DNA of 64,000 bases from Burhinus oedicnemus. Its lineage: Eukaryota > Chordata > Aves > Charadriiformes > Burhinidae. Every line of letters begins with the position of its first letter. Within the stretch, counting starts at the first letter, position 1. Location of the stretch: assembly GCA_008921705.1 (NCBI GenBank), contig VFFE01007486.1:2890510-2954509 (forward strand). Direction: 5' to 3'. A program made the position numbers and the translations under genes. A model generated the notes under the pieces. It had not been told where the DNA came from. It did no database searches and was given only the letters and a program-made list of their open reading frames with translations. This document shows, in pieces, positions 46,701-58,204 of this stretch.

Positions 46701-48491
46701 ATTTTTCCCAACCTCTAACAATTTTTGCAGCTTTTTCAGAAACCTTTCTCATTTTCAGTGTTCTTTTTAAAGACTGGACACTAGAATTGCATACATCATT
46801 ACAGCAATGGTCTCATGAACACCACGTAAAATTTAAAGAATCATCCTCCTGCATATAAGCCTCATTCCCTGCTCATAAAGCAAAGATCATACCTGCTCTC
46901 CAAGCCACAGAACCACCCTTAAAAGCTCCTGTTCAGCTCATTACCAGGCATGACCATTTAGTCCTATCCAGATTCAGTGTTCTCTAAAATATAGTTCTTC
47001 ATTCCCCATACATGACTTACATCTGTGATTTCCAGATGTTTGACCCTCCTTTTAGCTATTTTAAAAACACACATAGACCAATTCATTTAGACAACTGTTA
47101 TTGACCTTTCTTAATTATTATTTACCACTCTTCCAATTTTTATAAGATGAAAACTTTGCCAGCAATGTTTTCTTACAGCTCTCTGACAAAGACATTACAT
47201 TACACTGTAAGAAATAATTTCTTAATTCTATATAAATATTTTGGACATAAAAATATATAATAGTAATTATAACTATGGATTAGCCTGTGTAGGCTGTACA
47301 CTTTTAATTTGCATAACACGCTTATACGAAAGTACTAGAAACAGAATACACGTAAAATGAGTTTTGGCTTTCATGTAGCATATTATAGGCTCCTTCCAAT
47401 CAACATACTTTTAATCTCCTGTTACATTAAAAAATGCTGAAACCTAAATGCTGTTAAAGAAACTAAAACCTTTAGATATTTCTTTGAAATAATGATATCT
47501 TCTGTGTTCAGTTTTGTATCCTTATCTCACTCCTATTTAACAACATTTTTATGCAGGAACTAAATGCTCTTCGCAAACCACATAATTTGATAATTATTTT
47601 AGGCAGCTCTAATACTCTTATATCCTAATAGCTCGTAAAGGAACTTACATCTTGTATCTAGAATGAAATCTGACCCTGCTAATTCAAAAGTAAAATTCAC
47701 ACCATTTTCAATGAGGTCAGGATCTCAGTCTTGATCTTTCAAGGCATTAACCTAATGCACTCCTGAAAGTCTGATTTTAGCAGTGTTGACTTTGTATAAT
47801 GCACATGTTTGTAAAACTTTTTTTCCTTTGGTTTTAGCCAGAGAGCAAATTAAAAAAAAAAAAATCAATTTGGTTATTTTTAAATGTGATTATGTTAAGA
47901 AAATGAGGTCTATATAAACATTCTCTTATTTCTTCACTCATCTGCTCCTGCTGTCTCTTGGGTCTAAAAGCAGAATGTTTTACCCAAATACTGGGACTCA
48001 GGAAAACAAGTTCTTTTCAGAGCTTTGCTGATGAGGTGTAACGAGATACCCAAAGTTATTCGTAGTTAAGAATTTAAGTAAATGATTGAATTTTCAGAGC
48101 TGATCACCATTCTCAGTTGATCAATGTATGAGCAGAAGTTTCATGTTACAGATAAAAGAGAAAATGAGCAGTCTCACCAGCATACATAAAGCACCATGGC
48201 ATCAACAAAACAGAAGCATTACAAGCACTAACAATTATCAGAAGCAGTGGCAACAAATCCTCCTGATGGAAATGGTTTTAAAGTCGAGGTAAATAGACTT
48301 TCCCTAGTGCAAAGACCTCACAGGGAGCCCAACTTCAAGATGCTCCTGTTTTTCTTTGCTGTGTGTAGAGAATGTGAGAGAGTGGAATTTATTCTATGAG
48401 ACAAGCAGTGTGCTCTGAGGGCAGGCACTCTATGTGCTGGCAGGTCACCCCTCCAGCTGGACTCGCACAATGCATCCTGACAGCCTTAAGG

Positions 48492-48572
48492 CACCCTGGG
48501 AGATGTAGCCAGGATATGTGACTTAACCATGGGAGAAAATGGGAAAAAAGCACCTAAGCTACAACTCCCTTG
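48492..48572. repeat. Inverted pair of CTACAACTCCC-type motifs
   Basis: CACCCTGGGAGATGTAGC at 48492-48509 faces GCTACAACTCCCTTG at 48558-48572, giving an imperfect inverted repeat of about 15 bp with a 48-bp spacer. The motif resembles the ACTACAACTCCCAG-type site bound by ZNF143/THAP11, and similar sequences also occur in old DNA transposons. Which of these applies cannot be settled here. Confidence 0.5.
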
Positions 48573-49019
48573 AGATATTCAGCACTTGGGAGCAGGCAGA
48601 CAGTTGTTGAACTTGAGGGACTTCTAAATTTTCTAACGTTCCTCTTTTGAAAGAAATTCCCAAGCTCATGTCATGTGATTGAGAAAAAGGTGTTTGTGCA
48701 GGTCATGTGGCAGGCTTTTGCTTTCAAGTGACTAAAGAAGTTTTCATAGCTGGGAATATGACTTTCAGCATGGTTTCCTTTGGCATTAAGGCCTCTGCTG
48801 AATGTAATGCAGTGTCCTGGCCTCATATTCCCTCTGGGACACTATGTGTCAAGTTTGATCGACCATGGGCTTCTGGCACAAGGAGTTCGGTTTTAGGTTA
48901 TCTGACCGAAAGCTAATCAAAGTAAACATAAAGACCTGGTAAGAAGTAATGACAGGCGGAGGAACCAAGTAACCTCATCAGTGAAGAACAGAGCACAGGC
49001 AATGCTGCCATCAAAGGCG

Positions 49020-49415
49020 AACAAGTTTAGCACATCCAGCAGAGGCCACCAAGGTGGTTGGGGCTTGCACATTTGTCCTATGAGAAGAGGCTGAGGGAAC
49101 TGGGCTTGGTTCAGCCTGGAGAGGAGGCAGTTTTGGGGGGCACAAATAACAGCCTGCTGGTGCCTACAGGACTAAGCCAGGCTCTTCACAATGGTGTATG
49201 GTGGCAGAAAGAAAGAGAGGGCATAAATTGAAATAAGAAAGGATCTCATAGGACATATGAATTTTTTTTTCACCAAAGACACCTGAAGGCATCAGAAGGC
49301 ATGAAGGCACCAGAATAGTTTGCCTAGAGAGGTTGTGCAGTCTCCATTGTCTCAGATTTTCAAGGCCAGACTGCATAAATTCCTGAGCAACTGGTTGCCT
49401 CATAGCTGATCCTAG
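49020..49415 (+). mobile_element. CR1 LINE fragment (C-terminal ORF2 region)
   Basis: Translation in shifting frames gives the CR1 ORF2 tail: HQGGWGLHI, then YEKRLRELGLVQPGEE, then a GGRKREGHKLK-like run with a stop, then NSLPREVVQSP and KARLHKFLSNW in a further frame. The typical CR1 3' terminus (TTCCAACC plus ATTCTATG repeats) is not seen after about 49415, so the copy also lacks its 3' end or has diverged beyond recognition. Stops and frame changes mark it as dead. Confidence 0.82.
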
Positions 49416-52146
49416 GATCTGGGCATGGATGTGAGAGAGACCTGAAGTCCAGGATAATATTTGACAGCTCTTGACCATGAGCAGGACTGTGAATCAAGAG
49501 GGTAAGGGCCTATGTACATTCCATTAAAAAAACATCAATCCTGATCAGACAGAGAGAAGGAACTGGACTGGGCCTTCTGTGTTCATCCTTGAGTGAGTGC
49601 TGATGATGTTTATGTAGGAGCTGGGAAAGCCACTGTGCTCTGTGTTGGTAGCGTCACTGGCCCTGCAAACACTCCTGATGTCCTGGAGCTCCCACTCCAG
49701 GTATATACTGAAAACTTTTGAAAACGATGTGGGAGAACACAATCTGAGGAAATGTTATTGAACTTAACATTGATATTAAAAGCCTAAGAATCTGACTGAA
49801 AAATGTCAGGAATATTCTAGATTTGGTTTTTAGTCTTTTCATTCAATGAAAAACATGGATGCTTAACGCCTGCTTCAAACAGGAACAAATGTCTCCGTAT
49901 TGCCCTTTCCTCCCTGATAGAATTGCTAGTCTGTCCTTAACTAGAGCAGGTACTTAAGCCTACCTTCAATATTTAAGTACCCTACAGTACCCTACTGCCC
50001 TTCATCACCATTTTAACTGAGGCCCTTACAATCTGAATGTACCTTGACTTCCCTTATGTATGGCAATTATATTGCTCTTATTTATAAATGAGGAGTTAAG
50101 ACATACAAGAATTAATGACACCTAGAAAGTCTGTTCGTAAGAAGGCTGAATCCACACCTCAAAGTCTGTTGCTTTTACCACCACGTCACATGTTTTTCTA
50201 GAGATTGGCACAGTTTTTAGCCATGACAACATTGAAGTAAATCTCAGGGAACAGTCAGAACATAAGTTCTCTCACATTAAAACCAGAACTGTATTTATTT
50301 AGGGCAAAATAGCTTACAAGCACCCCCAGAATCTCATAATTTAAAAAATGTAGATTAAAAGACACATTAGCAAAATCTACACACATGCCTAAGTGAATCC
50401 ATCAGTGTTAGACAAGAGTAGTATCAACTATTTATGGAAAACAGCATTACCAGGAGGTATCAATGACCTTCAACCTCTACAAGTCTTGCAACAGGAAAAA
50501 CTAACGACAAGGGAAACATCCAATATTACAGAAAACAAACTGCTAATCAACATGTTATTGATCCCTTGTTTTTGTCAAGGTCATTTAGTGTTTTAAAAAA
50601 TGATCTCACGCTAAATCTTTATAGAAAAAGTGGGCTAATTTGATTTACAAAGTAAAGTGCTATTAATTATGGAAGACAGTCAATAAAAAAGCTGATTCCT
50701 CTAAACACAAGGCAGATCTTATGGCCTATGATTTATGATGATGATTATGATGGCAAAATATTTGCAGTTCTCACTATCACCTAACTTGGGTAAGCTGGAA
50801 CAAAAGATGCAGGTAAGGTATGATCAAACTTCAATACAAAGAACATTAGGAGACAACCTTTAGAGCAGTAAAGGCAAACATCTGGATTAAGAACAGTATA
50901 TAGAAAGAATAATGTGGCTTATTGTTTCTTTTCCATTGTAGAGCACACAAACCTCTATTTTTTTGATATCGGAGCCAGACTTCTGTCTTGCTGATGGTGT
51001 TTCCTTTTGTATTACAGTCCCTAAATGTCTAAGTTACATAACCAGACATCTCAAGGGCACACAGCACTCATCTAAAAGGATGTACTCATTACAAATTTTC
51101 CCATTCGGGATTATTAGTATGTCAATAAAACCTGGCAGCTTCTCTCACAACTAAGGCAAGCCTTGGATTGTACTAAAAACGTCTTGTGGGACTTAAAAAT
51201 ATTCAAAGGCCTAATCCCCTTTTAACTAAGGAATATTATTAAACCCTTAAGTTAAAGATTAGAAACAACATAACAGACATTTTATTTTAAAATATTTATC
51301 ATTAAGTAAATACGTCATAAACCAGAAATACAACTATACAAGATAAGCCTAGAAAGAAGTACAGGAGGGCCAAAAATGATTTACAGAAGAAAATCCATTT
51401 TAGATTAAAGAGTAGAAAAATGAAGAAATTGGAAAATTCAAACGCATCTACCACAACGTATGCAGTTTTCCTTTTGCATTGTTTTTAGTTTGCAAAGTGA
51501 AAATGGGATAATTCACGCTTCTTAGAATAATTGTTTCAAGTTGCCAATAGACAAAGACAGGAATAGTATTGGTTATGCCAGGTCATATTTTCCAACTTTT
51601 TCTCATAACTACAAGATTTAAGGAATGTTTCTGTCACTGATGTAATCAAAGGGCTCCAAAAGCCAACATCCATAGTTTGAGCTTTCAATATATATGTCTT
51701 AATTCAGTCTGGATTTTACAGCCATTTCTTTAACACAAAGTTATTTATCCTGCATGGCTTAGAGAGAAGAAAAAGACATCTTGAAAGAACTTATCGAATT
51801 CCAGCCTACCCAAATAATCTTCTTTCTTTATGCACAAGCAGTTGTTTGAAAAAAGTATCATGAATGTATAGTTGCACGACGCTGGCAAAACAGTCTAAAC
51901 TAAACCTGTGCCTATCACTAAAAGCTTTCATCGTGTTTGCTTTGTTTTCATGTGAACAACATGGCACTTAATTTTGACAATCTGTCATTTTTCTAGCATG
52001 TTCAGAGAGCGGTCAGACAGAGCAGTACTTTTATGTTTTCTATCAAAAGCCTTACGATGCAGAACTGCTCGTCTTCTATTAGAGTCCTTGTCAAGCCCAG
52101 TGAGCTGTTTAGGCTGAAGGAGGACTGTGTCATACTGTTTCAAGCT

Positions 52147-52402
52147 CACGTGTCAGCAAAGAGAGATATAGATCTAGTGGTTTCTACCAGCATTAATGCT
52201 TGCTTGTGCATTCATATACGTCAGATATCTTTGTTTGCAAGATGCAGTTGGATAGTGCTGTAGTGCCAGCGCGAGCAATCTATAAAAGCCTCCATCCTTC
52301 ACAGCAGCAAGGGGCCGCATGGCATATCCTCTACCAGCCTGCTCTCCTGGAGCAGTTGTTTGCACCCGTGCAAACGCAATGGCTAGTTGGAGTAAAATAG
52401 TG
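52147..52402 (+). promoter_or_regulatory. Candidate plus-strand promoter and short first exon inside the DGKB intron
   Basis: In order on the plus strand there is a CACGTG E-box (52147-52152), an ACGTCA CRE half-site (52218-52223), a TATAAAAG box (52281-52288) and, about 30 bp on, a purine-rich CAGCAGCAAGGGG where transcription could start. An ATG at 52319 opens a frame of 28 codons, with a second in-frame ATG at 52379, that runs straight to a consensus splice donor, GTG|GTAAGT, at 52402/52403. The local CpG content is raised. If real, this would be a small gene antisense to DGKB, but no second exon is identified and each signal alone is common by chance. Confidence 0.2.
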
Positions 52403-55155
52403 GTAAGTCCAAGCACTGCAAGTTGATACAGAGTTGACAAATCACTTACAGAGTGTTATTCATCAGCTCTCATTTTTAAGTCTAATGGAAAGTTGTATTT
52501 TTCCATAGATTCAATCTTTTTTTCACTCTTGAGTAATTATAAGAGTATCAGACAATTTCTGAGAACCTTCCCCAAAATACATCTGTAGGTTGTTTCCAAC
52601 TTTATAAAGCTGTAACCCTAAAATAAAGTCTTTCCTTAGGGAAATTACTTTCTACATCTCTCTCAAGGTCTTAATATTGCTAAAAAAAAAAAAAAAAGAA
52701 GTCCTAACAAGAAAATACTCTTTCATTTTTTATAAGAAAAATATAAACAAAAATCACTTCTTATAGCCTGTGCACAAGAGGGATCAAGGACACCCCCAAA
52801 TATTATTCTATTATTAGCAAGAAATCTAAAAGTACATAATGACTTTGCATTATTTATCTAAATAAATAAGAAAAGTTATTTTCTGGTAAATATGTAACCT
52901 CTTTTGGCTTTCTACCAGAAATAACATTAGTTTGAAATTTAGACATCATTTTTCTGGTGTTAAACCCCTGCACAGATGATACTTTAAGCTAACTTAAAAA
53001 CAGAAAGATGACATAACATCTCAATTTAAATCTTTGTGAGCTAGAGCTCTGAACTTACCTACCAGTCCTTGATGTCTTCTTCAAGTGCAAAATAATCAAT
53101 TTAAATTAATTATACAAAATTACAGAAGATACCATGTTTAAAATGAATTAATGTAACTTACATCAATCAAAGTGCCATATGTTCCTAAGATCTAAGTAAC
53201 TTCTAGCTGCACAGTAGTGTGTGGTTACATCAATAGCATCTCTTGCGTATGAGCTCAAGCCCATACTCAAGCCCAGACCTGTCCTGCTTCCAAGCTGCTG
53301 TACATTTGTGGGAGAGCCCAAGGGAAAGCTGTGGTTGTTTCCTGTTGCTAGACTCACAGGTGAGTCACCTAGATGCCTTCTCAGAAGGGTCAAGATTTGA
53401 CTAAGACTATAGCTGGACAACTTAGAGTAGTAAGCGTGTGTACAGGACACAGTATAATCTAGCCCATGGTGGGATCTGTGCTCTACAAACTAGAACATAT
53501 ATTACACAGTATAGCCTAAGATGGCAAGCTGTCACTGTCAGTGCACATTAGTTCCTTAGGACTGGATGGTAAAGCTGTGCGCACTGTTGGGATGTCTGCT
53601 ACATCCATTGGTTGGTCGCTGTGTCCTCAAATTATTCCAGAATTTTAAAGTCCTATTCAGATTGCAGCTTTGCTGAGCTGTGCTCTGCATCCCACACTCT
53701 GGAAACATTCTCCTGACTGCATCAGTATATACCTTCCAAACAAATGCCCTGACTTTGAAGAGAGCTGTCTTACAGAGATCAGGTACTCCAGGTACTATAA
53801 ACCTTCAATTGGCTTATTTAACGTTATTTATGAGCACAATTTTAAGAACTTATTTTCCAAAATTGAAGTGCAACTGACTAGATGGTTGCAGCAAAAAATT
53901 TGTAATTTTTACAGGAACATTTTTGTTGTCATTCTTATTATTCCTACAGCAATGAGAACCCTCTGTCATGGAACAGGACACAATTGTGTCAGAAACACAA
54001 AACAAAAAGATGGTCTGTGAATCAGAAGCCCCTTACATTTAATGGAAACGTGGAGGTTTTTTCCACATTATTGATCAGATAAGAGGCTTCTATTCTCTGG
54101 AAGGACAGAAGATTTCTGACAGAATGCCAATGTTATTATTTCTTATATAATGGTGTTTTCCGATTTGGAACAGCGGTATTGCCAGCTCTAATATTAAAAA
54201 ATCATGCGTCAGGCCTCAAAAAGCATGTCTTTTGGAAAAAAAAAAATATTTGGGTACTTTATATTTGTCTTTTGCTACTTTGCTTAAGGGAGTGTTCAAA
54301 CCATAACTTTAAAAAGTTCTCTACCAAAATAATGATAAATCAACACATTTGCAACTGAAAGCAAGCTTTTCTGATTATCAGAAATTTAGAACTGAGATCA
54401 GAAATATTCAAACACATCAACCTTTTTAAATGAAAAATCAATATTCTTTGCCAGTGCTGGAATCAAAAAGCCTGTGTTCCATGAGTCACTTAAAACTCAA
54501 GGACAGTCTCGCAAAGTCCTTAGGTAAGATTTCCTATTTCCATAGGGAGCTTTTGCAAGGAGCAGGCCAAGGTTCATATCAAAAAATGGAAGGACACTAA
54601 AGGTTAAGGATAAGAACAATGTTATTGTGTGTTACCTGAGAGGGTAACACTGTCATCCAATTTGCATTTATTTCACATTTATTCCTCAGTTTATTTTTAA
54701 ATGGTTGCAGTCTATACGTCTGAATGAACACGTTGTTTAGAAAATTTAGGAAGCCAAGGTGAAGGAGGCATGAGAAGATTAGGAAAGAAGTTAAGGTGTG
54801 GCATCTGGACAGACCCAAACCACATTTGCAAGGAGAAATGCCAGTCAGGTAATACCTTGACAAAGAAAAGGCAAAGAGGTGGTATTTCTTTTTACTATCA
54901 GAGATTAGGTGGTGATACAGCAAGTCAAGAAAAAAGCCAGTATTAGTTTTCTGTGCCTCATGCCTAGGAACACAGTGGAATGTGTTCCATTATTTGCCTA
55001 AATTACCCATGAAAAACAACCTACAGTTCTTTAACATTGATGCCAAAAGTCCCAGAGAGGGAACACATCTGGGCTGTCAGCCAAACAACCCAGCATTTTA
55101 CCAAAAGTGATCTATGGCCACTGACACCCATGTTAGAAGCTCCACGCATCCCAGT

Positions 55156-55190
55156 GGAAGGAAGGCAGGCGGGCAGGAAGGAAGGAAATG
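55156..55190. repeat. GGAA-type short tandem tract
   Basis: Imperfect GGAA/GGCA units (GGAAGGAAGGCAGGCGGGCA, then GGAAGGAAGGAAATG). Such tracts are potential ETS-factor binding microsatellites, but nothing here shows use. Confidence 0.85.
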
Positions 55191-56579
55191 CTCTGAGGCC
55201 TTTTGCTACATGTAATATCTCAAGACTATTTTTGTTTCTTTTTTATACCAGTTTTATTAGTAAAAAGATTATTTTGTAGATATGGCTAATCTTCATTAAC
55301 AATGATCTATTATTACATTATAGCCGCAGAATGAAGGAGAGAATTTTGACTTGGTGAACCAGCTTCAAAAACCAGACGGCTTTTGAAAGTACAACACGTG
55401 AGATTCTGCTCCATTAGATATTTCTAAATATTATGATTTGACGTACAGTTTCTTTGAGGGCAAAAATGCATAACAGCAGATTACAGCAAGGATTTGTGGT
55501 TGAAAATAAGAAGAGATCCAACAGCTACCACAGCAAATGAAAAAAGAAGCATGTTATGATGCTATGCCACATGCACTGCCTGGCATTCATTCAGCTCTCT
55601 GTAGCTGAAAAATAGCTGTGAGCGTCTATGTTCAATTAACACTATGTTAATTATTATCATTGTCTCATCAGTAGTTTGTTTACGACAGCTCTGGGTGACA
55701 AGGATACTGAGATGCTCTGTCAAAGCCATCACCTGATGAGATTTTAGTGGCATAAGATCTTTCTTTCCCTTAGTCAGCTACATTACAAAAATCACTGTTT
55801 CATTAAATGCAAATACTATTGCCTGCCTTTGGCTTTTTATAAGATTCATATGACTGATATAATAACCCTGATCCGGCATTGCATTAACCGGTTTCTTCTC
55901 TAAGTAAAGATAAGATAATCTATATCTATTCTGAAGAAATTCACACTATAATAGTAAAACATCAAATGGACATGTTGAAGCTTGCTTAATAAATCTTTTA
56001 TTTCTGATTATCCCATATATGAAAGATATAAAATGAACTGCTATTGTCTAACTAAAAGTAAATTCCCTAGAAACGTTAGCACTAAAAGGGAAAGATAGCA
56101 AATGCTTAATTATTCTTCATAAATAACATTTACTTACAGTTGTATTACTGAATCCTTAGGCATTCAGTTTAGATTACAGCTTTGCTAATGAAAACATTCT
56201 GGAGCTCTTTCCTACTTTCCTTCCTTAACTGGCCATATTAACAAGGATGGCCTTTCCAAAACAAAGTATGTTCTAGCAAGGTAAATGGTCCAGAGCCAAA
56301 TGAATACGCGGGACTAATCCTTTGGTTTTTCTGGATGTTTTGGTAAGTGCCATCGATATTACTGAGACCTCTTATATTTACCTAAAATACCTAACAGTTT
56401 TTCTCCTGGCAATTTTAACTGTCTTTGTTATTAAATAGTTCCATTATTGTATGCTGAACTGGGAACTGGCATTACTACAGGGAAAACATCATCTAACTCT
56501 ACTTAACAAACAATTTCTTCTTTATCAAATGTTCCTCTAACCTGATGATTTTTACTTCTCATTTGTGGTGTCTGCCTTC

Positions 56580-57482
56580 ATAGAATCACAGAATCATCTA
56601 GTTTGGAAAAGACCTTTAAGATCACCAAGTCCAACTGTTAACCTAACATTGCCGAGTCCAGCACTAAACCATGTCCCCAAGCGCCCCATCTACACATCTC
56701 AAATACCTCCACGGATGGTGACTCAACCACTTCCCTGGGTAGCCTGTTCCAATGCTTGATAACCCTTTCAGTGAAGAAATTTTTCCTAATACCCAATCTA
56801 AACCTCCCCTGGTGCGACACGAGGCCATTTTCTCTTGTCCTATCACTTGTTACCTGGGAAAAGAGACGAGCACCCACCTCGCTACAACCTCCTTTCAGGT
56901 AGTTGTAGAGAGTGATAAGGTCTTCCCTCAGCCTCCTTTTCTCCAGACTAAACAACCTCAGATCCCTCAGTCACTCCTCATAAGACTTGTTCTCTAGACC
57001 TCTCACCAGCTTCGTTGCCCTTCTCCGGACACACTCCAGCTCCTCAATGTCCTTCTTGTAGTGAGGGGCCCAAAACTGAACATAGTATTTGAGGTGGGGC
57101 CTTACCAATGCTGAGTACAGCAGGACAGTCACTTCCCTAGTCCTGCTGGCCATGCTATTCCTGATACAGGCCAGGATGCTATTGGCCTTCTTGGCCACCT
57201 GGGCACACTGCTGGCTCTTATTCAGCCGGCTGTTGACCAGCAAGGTCCTTTTCCCCCAGGCAGCTTTCCAGCCACTCTTCCCCAAGCCTGTAGCACTGCA
57301 TGGGGTTGTTGTGACCCAGTTGCAGGATCTGGCACTTGGCCTTGTTGAATCTTATACAATTGGCCTCAGCCCATTGATCCAGCCTGGCCAGATCCCTCTG
57401 TATTACCTTCCTACCCTCCCGCCCAACCTGGTGTTTTCTGCAAACTTACAGAGGGGCACTTGATCCCTTTGTCCAAATCATT
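56580..57482 (-). mobile_element. CR1 LINE 5'-truncated copy of about 0.9 kb with RT C-terminus
   Basis: This is the best preserved repeat in the window, in the same orientation as DGKB. The 3' end lies at 56580 (plus-strand ATAGAATCACAGAATCATCT). Going up in coordinate come GACCTTTAAGATCACCAAG, the 3' UTR, and the end of ORF2. On the minus strand one frame runs from 57285 to 56638 with [60 protein letters not shown] and [15 protein letters not shown]. The frame has one in-frame TGA at about 56971-56973, where the family usually has arginine CGA. Further 5' sequence (57290-57482) still matches CR1 but in other frames. The subfamily looks like a neoavian CR1-J/Y type from memory. Confidence 0.93.
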
Positions 57483-58182
57483 CTTCTGCTAGATTCATAA
57501 TCAGAGATGTAGTTACAGGAAGGAAAAGCCACATTCTGATTCTGGTATGAACTTCATCTTAACAGTGCTTAGCTATGAGGTTTAAATCATCATGTGTCAT
57601 CATACATCCAAACACGTAGTTCATTTCATATTTCTTGGACTAGCATTTCAAATGCGCATAATGTCAATCCAGTCTATCTGCAGCTATAGCTGATAGTCTT
57701 ACTTATCATCACCAAAGAGTTGGCCTCAATAAGTCTTTCAATAGTAGAACTGCTCGAGAAACTACCTATGAGATTAAACAATAACGTTGTTTGTATCAAA
57801 TGAGTATCCTTCGTACCCACCTTTCTAATGTTCATGCATGATTCACCACCAGAGGAAGTTCTCATATTAGGTACTGGAGAAGCCTTATTTTTTTAAAATA
57901 CACCGTGAATATCAGGTCAGTCCTTACCACATAGTCACAAGTAGATTAGCCGTCATAAACAAAAGGATCATAAAAAGAAGTCTGAAACTATCACTGTCTA
58001 TTTCATGCAATTGATTTTAATATGCCTTAATCATAGAACATTCTTTAAACAGTCACGGACCATTAGCAATGTACATGGTCACTAAGAAACAGTAAGTAAA
58101 AAACACATACAAGTTCAGAGTAATAATGTTTAAAATTTTATACTTAAAAATAGTGAATGAAGATAAGGCCTAATTACATCTC

Positions 58183-58204
58183 AAAAAAAAAAAAAAAAAA
58201 AAAA
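58183..58204. repeat. Poly-A run (22 A)
   Basis: This is a pure run of 22 A followed by GAGGGA. No retroposed gene body is recognised upstream. Confidence 0.95.

Noticed and set aside
52174..52440. Minus-strand ORF of 88 codons that begins with a hydrophobic, signal-peptide-like segment
   Set aside because: There is no family similarity and it overlaps the plus-strand promoter-like cluster; hydrophobic starts arise often by chance.
57089..57463. Plus-strand ORF of 124 codons
   Set aside because: It is the antisense of the CR1 element at 56580..57482.
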